A DNA stretch of 9,776 nucleotides from Marinosulfonomonas sp. (GTDB lineage Bacteria; Pseudomonadota; Alphaproteobacteria; Rhodobacterales; Rhodobacteraceae), in contig WGBJ01000509.1 of the NCBI GenBank assembly GCA_015494385.1, forward strand, positions 1 through 9,776, in the 5' to 3' direction. Each line of letters begins with the position of its first letter. Position 1 is the stretch's first letter. Made by a program: the position numbers and the translations under genes. The notes below the pieces were generated by a model. That model searched no databases, was not told the DNA's origin, and worked only from the letters and a program-made list of their open reading frames with translations. This document shows positions 1-7,048 of the stretch, piece after piece.

Positions 1-394
1 GCATTGCACCTGACTGCCGCGCCACTTCACGCCCGCCCTTGAACAACGCCATCGTCGGAATCCCGCGGATGTTATAGCGTTGCGAAGCGTTGGGGTGTTC
101 TTCTGTGTTGATCTTGGCAAAGCGCACATTCGGCTGCATCTTTTCCGCCGCCATCTGGAATTGCGGTGCCATCATCCGGCACGGACCACACCACGGCGCC
201 CAGAAATCCACAACCAGCGGCACATCGTCATTCTTGGCCGCCTTGTTCAGCGTTGCCAGATCAATCTCGGCTACCTTGCCGGTGATCAGCCATGCGCCGC
301 ATTTGCCGCATTTCGGTCTGTCGCCAATCTTGTCTGCCGGAAAACGGCTGACTGCGCCGCACTCCAGACAGGTGCATTTCAACAGTTTGCTCAT
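1..394 (-). CDS. trxC: Thioredoxin 2 (zinc-ribbon thioredoxin TrxC), 3' end cut off by window
   Basis: Cytoplasmic disulfide reductase of the thioredoxin-2 class. The visible 131 residues begin with a short zinc ribbon (C9-x2-C12 and C29-x2-C32), the feature that separates TrxC from TrxA. The thioredoxin fold follows, with the active site WCGPC at W68-C72 and the conserved cis-proline in the GIPT motif near residue 114. The family is usually about 140-150 residues, so only some 10-15 C-terminal residues lie outside the window. The ATG at 394 is preceded by an AGGAG ribosome binding site (plus-strand 403-407). It is the last visible gene of the hsp20 - DUF1150 - phzF-like run, 75 nt after the phzF-like stop; I see no convincing promoter in that gap. 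In known bacteria TrxC is tied to oxidative stress, and its zinc centre is redox sensitive. Co-expression with hsp20 is inferred from position. Confidence 0.96.
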   Translation of the reverse strand, partial: MSKLLKCTCLECGAVSRFPADKIGDRPKCGKCGAWLITGKVAEIDLATLNKAAKNDDVPLVVDFWAPWCGPCRMMAPQFQMAAEKMQPNVRFAKINTEEHPNASQRYNIRGIPTMALFKGGREVARQSGAM

Positions 395-402
395 TTGTCT
401 AT

Positions 403-407
403 CTCCT
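403..407 (-). promoter_or_regulatory. Ribosome binding site of trxC
   Basis: On the minus strand AGGAG stands 8 nt before the trxC ATG at 394. It fixes the start at the methionine directly before the first zinc-ribbon cysteines. Confidence 0.7.
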
Positions 408-469
408 GATCCGTATCTTGCTTGCCCTGCACATAGTTGCACGGCGTAAAATTTCCACCCGCTTGCCCG

Positions 470-1351
470 CTACAGCGCCAATTCGCCGCGCATCAGGACC
501 ACGCCCTGACCGCCAACCATAATGCCGCTCGGGGCTTCGCGCGGTCCAAGCACCTCGACCTGCGCCGATCCGGGCCGGCCCATCCAGTGGCCCTGCTCGG
601 CCACAAAACGCGGGCTTTCGATCAATCCGTGATGCCACAGATAAGCGGCCATGCATCCGGTGGCCGATCCGGTAAATGGGTCCTCGGGCGGCATCGGCGG
701 TGGCAGCAACAGGCGGGAAAACGTATCCCCCGCCGCAGTCTCGCCCTCGCGCACCACCAAAAACGGCTCCATCGCCTTGTCCGCCCCCAATCCACGTGCG
801 GTATGATAGGCCTCCAACCGGTCCAGATCCAGTTTGGCGCGGCGCAACGCAGCTTTGTTGCGCAGCACGGCAATGCAAAACGGCGTACCGGTGGATACCG
901 TTTGCGGCACACCGATGATGTCCTTTGCCGACAGCCCGTATAGGGCTGCTATTTCCGCCGGATCATGGGTTTGGCCAAACACCGGTGCTGGCTGGGTCAT
1001 GGTGATCACCCCGTCCGCCACCGTTATCGGCAACACCCCTGCCCCGACCTCGAGCGTGAATTCCGCGCACCCGTTCATTAGCGGCACCAGACCGCGATCC
1101 AGCAGCGATGTAACGGTGGCAATCGTCGGATGCCCGGCCATCAGGATTTCCTGATGCGCCACATAATAACGCGCCCCGAAATCAGCCACGTTTGATTCGA
1201 CCAGATAGGCACATTCCGAAAGCGAGGTTTCCTTTACCAGCGCCAGACGCTGCTCAAGGCTCAACCCTTCGGCCCCATGCACCACCACGCAGGCGTTGCC
1301 GCCAAAGGGGCGCGAGGTAAAAGCATCCACCCAGTCAAATGCGTATGTCAT
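470..1351 (-). CDS. PhzF family isomerase-like protein
   Basis: A 293-residue protein of the PhzF/YddE family (diaminopimelate epimerase fold, two similar halves). Family hallmarks are visible: an N-terminal D-A-F-x5-FGGN stretch (residues 9-19), the catalytic-type glutamate E46 in an SLSECAYL context, AGHPT at 72-76, and EDPFTGSATGC at 223-233, which forms the anion-binding part of the site. PhzF itself isomerises a phenazine precursor, but most bacterial members outside phenazine clusters have no known substrate. There are no phenazine genes here, so the reaction is unknown. Its ATG overlaps the DUF1150 stop codon by one base (TAATG), and no separate ribosome binding site is evident, so translation is probably coupled to DUF1150. 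Length is normal for the family and the gene looks intact. I am sure of the family but not of the role. Confidence 0.93.
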   Translation of the reverse strand: MTYAFDWVDAFTSRPFGGNACVVVHGAEGLSLEQRLALVKETSLSECAYLVESNVADFGARYYVAHQEILMAGHPTIATVTSLLDRGLVPLMNGCAEFTLEVGAGVLPITVADGVITMTQPAPVFGQTHDPAEIAALYGLSAKDIIGVPQTVSTGTPFCIAVLRNKAALRRAKLDLDRLEAYHTARGLGADKAMEPFLVVREGETAAGDTFSRLLLPPPMPPEDPFTGSATGCMAAYLWHHGLIESPRFVAEQGHWMGRPGSAQVEVLGPREAPSGIMVGGQGVVLMRGELAL

Positions 1352-1572
1352 TAGTGAACCGTCACCGGTGCCAGATCATTCTGCCGTGCCAAGAAAAATG
1401 CCATGTTGCGGTCGCGCACCAGCGCCAGTTGCTCGCCATCTTCGCTGCATACGGCATAGAGTTGCTTGATGTCACCCGCCTCGGCCTGCACCTCTTTGGG
1501 CAGGTCGGCCACGTCGACCGGCTTGATATAGACAATGTTGCCTTTGGTTCCGAATTCAAATGGCGTATCCAT
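1351..1572 (-). CDS. DUF1150 family small protein
   Basis: A 73-residue acidic soluble protein with no signal peptide or membrane segment. I recognise it as the DUF1150 family, small proteins that in Rhodobacteraceae are found beside Hsp20 genes; the function is unknown. The middle reads as beta-rich, with a VYIKPVDVADLP segment (residues 13-24) followed by QLYAVCSEDGEQLALV (36-51), and the end is FFLARQNDLAPVTVH. I chose the ATG at 1572 because an AAGGAG site (plus-strand 1579-1584) lies 6 nt before it; a longer frame back to 1614 would run into hsp20 and adds nothing family-like. The gene begins 10 nt after the hsp20 stop, and its ribosome binding site overlaps that stop, so the two are almost certainly co-transcribed. 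It could be a partner or regulator of the small heat-shock protein, but that is only inference from position. Confidence 0.82.
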   Translation of the reverse strand: MDTPFEFGTKGNIVYIKPVDVADLPKEVQAEAGDIKQLYAVCSEDGEQLALVRDRNMAFFLARQNDLAPVTVH

Positions 1573-1582
1573 CGCGCGCTCC

Positions 1583-1996
1583 TTATTTCCTGTTAATCGG
1601 AATGGTCTGCACAATCGTGTCCGGTTCGGTCCGCCTCAGGTCGATGTGCAGCAGTCCGTTTTCAACGGCAGCCTTGTCCACTTCAACCCCTTCGGCCAGA
1701 ACAAAGCTTTTCTGGAATTGCCGTGCTGCAATGCCACGATGCAGAAATACGCGATTGTCCTCGGCTTCGCTCTGACGTCCGCGCACAACCAACTGCCGGT
1801 CCTCGACCGTAATCGACAGATCATCCTCGGAAAAACCGGCCACGGCCAGCGTAATGCGGTAACTATTTTCCGAAGTCTGTTCGATGTTATACGGGGGGTA
1901 GCCGTCATTGCCCGATTTCGCGGTGCGCTCCACCAGCCGTTCCAATTGATCAAATCCCAACAGGAAGGGGTGCGTCGTCAGTGTCAGTTTCGTCAT
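1583..1996 (-). CDS. hsp20: Small heat-shock protein, Hsp20/IbpA type
   Basis: An ATP-independent holdase of 137 residues that binds unfolding proteins in the cytoplasm and keeps them refoldable by DnaK and GroEL. The alpha-crystallin domain spans roughly residues 34-125. It opens with YPPYNIE (33-39), which is typical of the IbpA-like class, has the conserved VAGF at 52-55, LHRGIA at 85-90, and the signature AVENGLLHIDL at 110-120. The short tail carries the I-x-I anchor (I132-P-I134) used in oligomer assembly. The ATG at 1996 was preferred to upstream methionines because an AAAGGA site is 7 nt before it and the upstream frame reads through promoter and leader sequence. It is the first gene of the minus-strand operon with DUF1150, the phzF-like gene and probably trxC. 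Upstream lie an RpoH-type promoter and a hairpin that hides the ribosome binding site, both annotated separately. Confidence 0.96.
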   Translation of the reverse strand: MTKLTLTTHPFLLGFDQLERLVERTAKSGNDGYPPYNIEQTSENSYRITLAVAGFSEDDLSITVEDRQLVVRGRQSEAEDNRVFLHRGIAARQFQKSFVLAEGVEVDKAAVENGLLHIDLRRTEPDTIVQTIPINRK

Positions 1997-2000
1997 CAAT

Positions 2001-2022
2001 ATGTCCTTTATCAAGCGACCAT
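2001..2022 (-). promoter_or_regulatory. ROSE-like RNA thermometer hairpin in the hsp20 leader
   Basis: In the minus-strand transcript a 22-nt segment folds so that AAGGACAU, holding the hsp20 ribosome binding site (plus-strand 2004-2009), pairs with AUGGUCGCUU. This gives eight base pairs with two single bulged G residues on the left strand and a GAUA loop. The left strand contains UCGCU, matching the U(U/C)GCU motif that faces the ribosome binding site in known ROSE thermometers, which repress small heat-shock genes of alpha- and gammaproteobacteria at low temperature. The leader from the predicted transcription start is only about 60 nt, short for ROSE, and I did not compute folding energies. 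The pairing is seen in the sequence; the thermometer function is inferred. Confidence 0.6.
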
Positions 2023-2061
2023 TCCGTTCAGGCCCCGCCGTGCGGCAACCCGTTTGGGTAT

Positions 2062-2091
2062 AATATGGGCAGTCATACCGCCCCCTGCAAG
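2062..2091 (-). promoter_or_regulatory. RpoH (heat-shock sigma factor) type promoter of the hsp20 operon
   Basis: On the minus strand, CCCTTGCA (core CTTGCA at 2086-2091) is followed after 16 nt by CCCATATT (2062-2069). This fits the alphaproteobacterial RpoH pattern of a CTTGAA-like -35 and a CCCCATNT-like -10, with one clear mismatch in the -35. Transcription would start near 2055, giving a leader of about 60 nt before the hsp20 ATG. Assignment is by motif and by the nature of the downstream gene. Confidence 0.68.
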
Positions 2092-2170
2092 GGATCAAAC
2101 CCTTCCCGCAATGCAAAAAAGCGGCTATTCATAACGTTAAAGTAACCGACTCACAGGTAAATCCACCCGC

Positions 2171-2389
2171 ATGACCACCCCCGTTGAAATGACCCACGAA
2201 GAGGTTCTGCGCGTCGAGCTGGAAGTTTTACGTCAGGAACACCGCGATCTGGACGAGGCCATTCAGGCCCTTGTCGAATTGCGCCGCGCCGATCAACTGA
2301 CGATCCGCCGTCTGAAAACCCAGAAATTGCGCCTGAAAGACCAGATCGCAAGGATCGAGGACGAGCTGACACCGGACATCATTGCGTAA
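2171..2389 (+). CDS. DUF465 (YdcH-like) small coiled-coil protein
   Basis: A 72-residue, highly charged, almost wholly helical protein. From residue 18 to 67 it shows the DUF465 pattern: [12 protein letters not shown] (20-31), then [21 protein letters not shown] (46-66), a heptad-like run expected to form a helical hairpin or coiled coil. The family is common in proteobacteria and has no firm function. The ATG at 2171 has only a poor ribosome binding site; a second ATG six codons on (2189) is an alternative with no better site. The gene is divergent from hsp20 across a 174-nt gap and lies 47 nt ahead of purE on the same strand. A separate promoter seems to serve purE, so shared transcription is possible but not needed. 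Its own promoter is unclear: a TATAAT at 2059-2064 lacks a good -35. Confidence 0.85.
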   Translation: MTTPVEMTHEEVLRVELEVLRQEHRDLDEAIQALVELRRADQLTIRRLKTQKLRLKDQIARIEDELTPDIIA

Positions 2390-2409
2390 TATTCGCGGGC
2401 AGGTATAGT
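2382..2409 (+). promoter_or_regulatory. Candidate sigma70-type promoter of purEK
   Basis: TTGCGT (2382-2387), overlapping the last codons of the DUF465 gene, is followed after 16 nt by TATAGT (2404-2409). The -10 matches the consensus at five of six positions and the -35 at four. A start near 2416 would give a leader of about 20 nt holding the purE ribosome binding site. I see no purine riboswitch in so short a leader. Confidence 0.5.
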
Positions 2410-2436
2410 GCGCGCTCATTCAGCAGGGGATGCACA

Positions 2437-2925
2437 ATGGCACAGGTAAAAATCGGTATCATTATGGGCAGTCAGTCGGACTGGCCGACAATGAAACCGG
2501 CCGCCGAGGTTCTGGACGAACTGGGGCTGGAGTACGAAACAAAGATCGTATCCGCCCACCGCACCCCCGACCGGCTGTGGGACTATGGCAAAACCGCCGC
2601 CGACCGTGGCTTGCAGGTGATCATTGCCGGCGCTGGCGGGGCTGCACATCTGCCCGGTATGATGGCCAGCAAAACCCGTATTCCGGTGATCGGTGTGCCG
2701 GTGCAAACCCGCGCTTTGTCGGGCATCGACAGCCTCTATTCCATCGTGCAAATGCCCAAAGGATTCCCCGTCGCCACCATGGCCATCGGTGCCGCCGGTG
2801 CCGCCAACGCGGGACTTATGGCCGCCGGTATCCTTGCCCTGAACGACGCTGATCTTGCCGCCCGCCTTGATGCGTGGCGCGCGGCCCTTTCGGCCTCGAT
2901 TGCGGACGAGCCATCAGATGACTAA
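2437..2925 (+). CDS. purE: N5-carboxyaminoimidazole ribonucleotide mutase PurE
   Basis: Class I PurE, which converts N5-CAIR to CAIR in de novo purine synthesis, using the product of PurK. The 162-residue length is typical. Active-site motifs are all present: the phosphate-binding GSQSD (11-15), SAHRTP (39-44) with H41 corresponding to the catalytic histidine, [11 protein letters not shown] (65-75), and the ALSG loop (93-96). An AGGGGA ribosome binding site (2425-2430) lies 6 nt before the ATG and decides the start. The family forms homo-octamers in the cytoplasm. The stop codon lies inside the first codons of purK (8-nt overlap), so PurE and PurK are likely translated together, which suits an unstable shared intermediate. 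Confidence 0.98.
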   Translation: MAQVKIGIIMGSQSDWPTMKPAAEVLDELGLEYETKIVSAHRTPDRLWDYGKTAADRGLQVIIAGAGGAAHLPGMMASKTRIPVIGVPVQTRALSGIDSLYSIVQMPKGFPVATMAIGAAGAANAGLMAAGILALNDADLAARLDAWRAALSASIADEPSDD

Positions 2926-3988
2926 CCCCCTTCCCACCGGCGCCACCATCGGCATCCTTGGCGGCGGCCAACTGGGCCGGATGCTCTCGGTCGCGGCCGC
3001 GCGGCTTGGCTTCATTACTCATATCTTTGAACCCGGCACCAACCCGCCAGCAGGCCACGTTGCCGACCGCGTTACCACCGCGGCCTATGACGATCTGGCA
3101 GCCCTTACCGCCTTTGCCAAGTCGGTCGATGTCATCACCTATGAATTTGAAAACATCCCGACAGCAGCATTGGACACGCTCGAGGCTCTGCGCCCGATCC
3201 ACCCGAACCGCCGCGCGCTGGCCACATCACAGGACCGGCTGACGGAAAAGGAATTCCTGCAATCCCTTGGCCTGAACACCGCCCCCTTTGCCGCCGTCGA
3301 TACAGCGGATGACCTGCAAACGGCGCTTGCCAGTGTCGGCACCCCCGCCATCCTGAAAACGCGCCGCTTTGGCTATGACGGCAAGGGACAGGCACGGATC
3401 ATGACGCCTGCGGACGCCGGACAGGCCATCACCGATATGGCCGGCGCCCCCACCCTGCTGGAAGGGTTTGTCGATTTTTCCCACGAAGTTTCCGTCATCG
3501 CCGCCCGTGGCCAGCAAGGCGACATTGCCTGCTTTGATCCGGGCGAAAACGTCCACAAAGACGGCATTCTGGACACCACCACCGTCCCCGCCCGCCTGAC
3601 CACGGCCCAGGCCACCGACGCGGTGCTGCTGGCGGCGCGCATCCTGAACGAGCTGGATTACATCGGCGTTATGGGGGTAGAGCTGTTCGTCACACCGCAA
3701 GGGCTGATCGTCAACGAAATCGCCCCGCGGGTGCATAATTCCGGCCACTGGACACAACAGGGCTGCGCGATTGACCAGTTCGAACAACACATCCGCGCCA
3801 TTGCGGGCTGGCCGCTGGGGGATGGCAAGCGCCACTGCGACGTGACCATGGAAAACCTGATTGGCAACGATATGGACCGCCTGCCCGGGATCGCCAAAGA
3901 AGGCAACGCGGCTATCCACCTTTACGGCAAATCCGAAACCAGACCGGGCCGCAAAATGGGCCACGTCAACCGGATCACCACATCTTAG
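2918..3988 (+). CDS. purK: N5-carboxyaminoimidazole ribonucleotide synthase PurK (ATP-grasp)
   Basis: Makes N5-CAIR from aminoimidazole ribonucleotide, bicarbonate and ATP; PurE then rearranges it. The 356-residue protein opens with the pre-ATP-grasp motif [10 protein letters not shown] (13-22). The ATP-grasp core follows with the flexible FGYDGKGQ loop (151-158), metal-binding E254 in VMGVELF, and [14 protein letters not shown] (266-279), which supplies further metal and substrate contacts. The end shows YGK (336-338) and [10 protein letters not shown] (342-351), usual for PurK. I start it at 2918, eight bases before the end of purE, because the [10 protein letters not shown] start follows at the normal distance; the longer frame from 2855 would add 21 arginine-rich residues that are purE read in another frame. 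It is convergent with the lipase-like gene 52 nt away, and no terminator is apparent between them. Confidence 0.97.
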   Translation: MTNPLPTGATIGILGGGQLGRMLSVAAARLGFITHIFEPGTNPPAGHVADRVTTAAYDDLAALTAFAKSVDVITYEFENIPTAALDTLEALRPIHPNRRALATSQDRLTEKEFLQSLGLNTAPFAAVDTADDLQTALASVGTPAILKTRRFGYDGKGQARIMTPADAGQAITDMAGAPTLLEGFVDFSHEVSVIAARGQQGDIACFDPGENVHKDGILDTTTVPARLTTAQATDAVLLAARILNELDYIGVMGVELFVTPQGLIVNEIAPRVHNSGHWTQQGCAIDQFEQHIRAIAGWPLGDGKRHCDVTMENLIGNDMDRLPGIAKEGNAAIHLYGKSETRPGRKMGHVNRITTS

Positions 3989-4041
3989 CCCTTCTTCTTG
4001 GCCCAAATATCCGCGCCGCAGGCATAGAATCTCTTTGGCAC
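3985..4041 (-). CDS. Possible 18-residue micro-ORF between the lipase-like gene and purK (doubtful)
   Basis: A GTG codon at 4041-4039 shares a base with the stop of the lipase-like gene (TAGTG), the arrangement seen in translational coupling. The frame runs 18 codons to a TAA that overlaps the purK stop on the other strand. The peptide would read [18 protein letters not shown]: aromatic, one cysteine, basic tail. It nearly fills the whole intergenic gap. There is no clear ribosome binding site, the codons CCA and AGA are not the favoured ones here, and a frame this short can arise by chance. I do not recognise the peptide. Treat as a hypothesis, or as the remnant of a lost gene. Confidence 0.15.
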   Translation of the reverse strand: MPKRFYACGADIWAKKKG

Positions 4042-4763
4042 TACGGAAAACTCAGCCGCACCGCATCCGTGTAACTCAGGTTGCGATCAAACGCGCCGTT
4101 TTCCAGAAACAGTTTCACCTGCGCAATCACCAGCGGGCTGTTCATCATAAACGTATGCGTCACCGGCAAAACGATATGGTCGCGCATACCCGAAAGACGG
4201 GTCGCCGCCACCGAAACCTTGCCATCATCCGCCCCCGGTATCATCGCTGAATACATCGGGTTCAGCGACCGGTTTCCAGCGATAATACCCAGTTCAACAC
4301 CAGCCGCCCCCAGCCGGTTCGGCACCGCATCCTTACCCGTGCCCAGCTCCATCCCCGCAGGGCCGTTGATCATGCGAAACAACTCCCAATCGCCCAGAAT
4401 ATCCACCAGTTCCGAGCCGTGATTGGGCGGGGCCAGCATCACCACCCGACCGATTTGGTCGGTGCGGTTGTTCAACAGATACATCCGCACCAGAATACCC
4501 CCCATCGAATGGGTGACAAAATGCACCTTCTGGTCGCCACAGCTTGCCACCGCTTCAGGCAACCCGTGCAGCACCAGCTTCTCCAACGGCTCGCGGGTCG
4601 AGGGGTAGGAGACATTCACCACCTGATACCCGGAATAGGCCAGCGCCTCTTCCATCACCAAAAGGGACGCATCCGAACGCGCCAGCCCATGCACCAGAAT
4701 CACGCAATCGGCGCGGGCAAGGGTAGGGAACAACAGCAAGATAAGCAGCAGGATTTTCTTCAT
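4041..4763 (-). CDS. Secreted lipase-like alpha/beta hydrolase
   Basis: A 240-residue exported hydrolase. The first 18 residues form a signal peptide: MKK, a leucine-rich core, then an A-R-A cut site before D19. C20 has no proper lipobox, so a soluble periplasmic or secreted protein is more likely than a lipoprotein. The mature part begins directly with ILVHGLARS (22-30), the oxyanion HG. The nucleophile is S86 in THSMGG (84-89). The likely acid is D179 or D180 in [10 protein letters not shown], and the histidine is H203 in LPVTHTFMM. This layout resembles small lipases of the PGAP1/EstA-like group; the substrate is unknown. I chose the ATG at 4763 because the signal peptide begins there; a frame back to 4820 would cross into the groEL terminator. 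It lies downstream of groEL on the same strand but beyond that terminator. No clear promoter or strong ribosome binding site is visible in the 55 nt before it. Confidence 0.88.
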   Translation of the reverse strand: MKKILLLILLLFPTLARADCVILVHGLARSDASLLVMEEALAYSGYQVVNVSYPSTREPLEKLVLHGLPEAVASCGDQKVHFVTHSMGGILVRMYLLNNRTDQIGRVVMLAPPNHGSELVDILGDWELFRMINGPAGMELGTGKDAVPNRLGAAGVELGIIAGNRSLNPMYSAMIPGADDGKVSVAATRLSGMRDHIVLPVTHTFMMNSPLVIAQVKLFLENGAFDRNLSYTDAVRLSFP

Positions 4764-4818
4764 GGGCCACAGATAGGGACAATCCGGCAGGATTGCGAGG
4801 GCGGGAATTCCCCTGCAC

Positions 4819-4849
4819 AAAAAAAGGGCCGCCCGCAGGCAGCCCTTTT
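4819..4849 (-). terminator. Intrinsic terminator of groESL
   Basis: On the minus strand GGGCTGCC pairs with GGCGGCCC (8 bp, one G-T wobble) across a TGCG loop. The stem is extended by A-T pairs and followed by seven T residues (plus-strand A run 4819-4825). It lies about 100 nt past the groEL stop and before the lipase-like gene. The plus strand also ends in four T residues, but no plus-strand gene ends nearby. Confidence 0.85.
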
Positions 4850-4915
4850 CATATCTTTTGACGTCAGTGTAGTGGCTCTCGGCATTTGGCCCATGGGCCC
4901 AACACCTGTCGCCTG

Positions 4916-4945
4916 ACGGTCAAAATCCTTACAGGATTAGACCGT
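4916..4945 (-). other. Hairpin directly after the groEL stop codon
   Basis: ACGGTC (4916-4921) is complementary to GACCGT (4940-4945). Inside it AATCCT (4924-4929) is complementary to AGGATT (4933-4938), leaving a 3-nt loop and a small 2/1 internal loop. The structure abuts the groEL TAA at 4946. It has no T run after it in the transcript direction, so it is not an ordinary terminator. It could protect the message from 3' decay or act as an RNA processing point; this is inference. Confidence 0.45.
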
Positions 4946-6595
<1,650 letters not shown>

Positions 6596-6637
6596 CTAGC
6601 TCCTTAAAATTCTGTTATCGGAAATGTGCGGTATCGT

Positions 6638-6925
6638 TTAGGACAAAAGGCCCATGATATCGCTTTCCTTCATGATCAGCAGCTCTTCGCCGTCGATCAG
6701 GACTTCGGTGCCGGACCATTTGCCGAACAGAACCTTGTCGCCAGCTTTTACAGCCATCGGGATCAGTTCGCCGCTGTCTTTGCGGGCACCTTCACCAACA
6801 GCGATCACTTCGCCTTCGGCAGGTTTTTCTTTTGCGGTGTCTGGGATAATCAGGCCACCGGCAGTTTTTTCGTCGCTTTCGATGCGACGAACCAATACGC
6901 GGTCGTGAAGTGGTGTAAATGCCAT
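6638..6925 (-). CDS. groES: Co-chaperonin GroES (Hsp10)
   Basis: The 95-residue subunit of the heptameric lid of the GroEL cage. It begins with [12 protein letters not shown] (3-14). The mobile loop that docks on GroEL spans about residues 17-32 and carries the hydrophobic GGLIIPD (23-29). The beta-barrel continues through VIAVGEG (40-46), [16 protein letters not shown] (60-75) and the ending ESDIMGLL. The ATG at 6925 has an AAGGAG site 9 nt upstream (plus-strand 6935-6940). First gene of the groES-groEL operon. A promoter and CIRCE operator lie 40-100 nt upstream, so expression is probably repressed by HrcA and released by heat or by GroEL titration, as known for this circuit in other bacteria. 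Confidence 0.99.
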   Translation of the reverse strand: MAFTPLHDRVLVRRIESDEKTAGGLIIPDTAKEKPAEGEVIAVGEGARKDSGELIPMAVKAGDKVLFGKWSGTEVLIDGEELLIMKESDIMGLLS

Positions 6926-6947
6926 CTCGGAACGCTCCTTGTTCGAG
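6926..6947 (-). promoter_or_regulatory. Hairpin presenting the groES ribosome binding site in its loop
   Basis: In the minus-strand transcript CUCGAAC pairs with GUUC-C-GAG (7 bp, one bulged C), leaving AAGGAGC, the groES ribosome binding site, as the loop. The right arm ends at the base before the AUG. This differs from the hsp20 leader, where the ribosome binding site itself is paired. The pairing is visible; any effect on translation is inferred. Confidence 0.4.
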
Positions 6948-6962
6948 TTTCTAGTTCAAGTG

Positions 6963-6989
6963 TTATCACTCTACTTGATCGAGTGCTAA
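6963..6989 (-). promoter_or_regulatory. CIRCE operator (HrcA binding site) of groESL
   Basis: Inverted repeat TTATCACTC-N9-GAGTGCTAA on the plus strand, matching the CIRCE consensus TTAGCACTC-N9-GAGTGCTAA at 17 of 18 arm positions. Read in the direction of groES, the first arm is perfect and the second carries the single change; one more G-C pair (6962/6990) extends the palindrome. It covers the predicted transcription start, as in known HrcA-repressed groESL operons. The hrcA gene is not in this window. Confidence 0.96.
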
Positions 6990-6994
6990 CAAGG

Positions 6995-7023
6995 GATTTA
7001 GGAGCGCGGACCACAGGAGTCAA
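6995..7023 (-). promoter_or_regulatory. Sigma70-type promoter of groESL
   Basis: On the minus strand TTGACT (7018-7023) and TAAATC (6995-7000) are separated by exactly 17 nt. Transcription would start near 6985-6990, at the leading edge of the CIRCE element, so HrcA binding would block initiation. I found no good RpoH-type pair here. Confidence 0.75.
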
Positions 7024-7048
7024 CAGGGGGCTTGCGATTAATCCGACA

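Noticed and set aside
2086..2105. AAGGG/CCCTT inverted repeat as a terminator
   Set aside because: The stem is only 5 bp, no T run follows, and no gene ends here; it overlaps the hsp20 promoter instead.
1535..2134. A 199-codon plus-strand frame opposite hsp20
   Set aside because: It is antisense to a clear Hsp20 gene and its promoter, with no protein family features.
2855..2917. Upstream start for purK (21 extra residues)
   Set aside because: The extension is purE sequence in another frame; PurK proteins begin close to the GGGQLGRM motif.
3227..4006. A 259-codon minus-strand frame opposite purK
   Set aside because: It is antisense to conserved purK codons; glycine- and aspartate-rich shadow composition.
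4764..4820. Upstream start for the lipase-like gene (19 extra residues)
   Set aside because: It would place the start inside the groEL terminator and bury the signal peptide. The start at 4763 gives a normal signal peptide.
4888..4899. 12-nt palindrome GGCCCATGGGCC as an operator
   Set aside because: It lies within the groEL 3' region, away from any promoter I can see, and GC-rich 12-mers of this kind occur by chance. Kept only as part of the 3' region observation.
6955..6960. CTTGAA upstream of groES as an RpoH -35
   Set aside because: No CCCAT-like -10 follows before the ribosome binding site, and the remaining leader would be too short.
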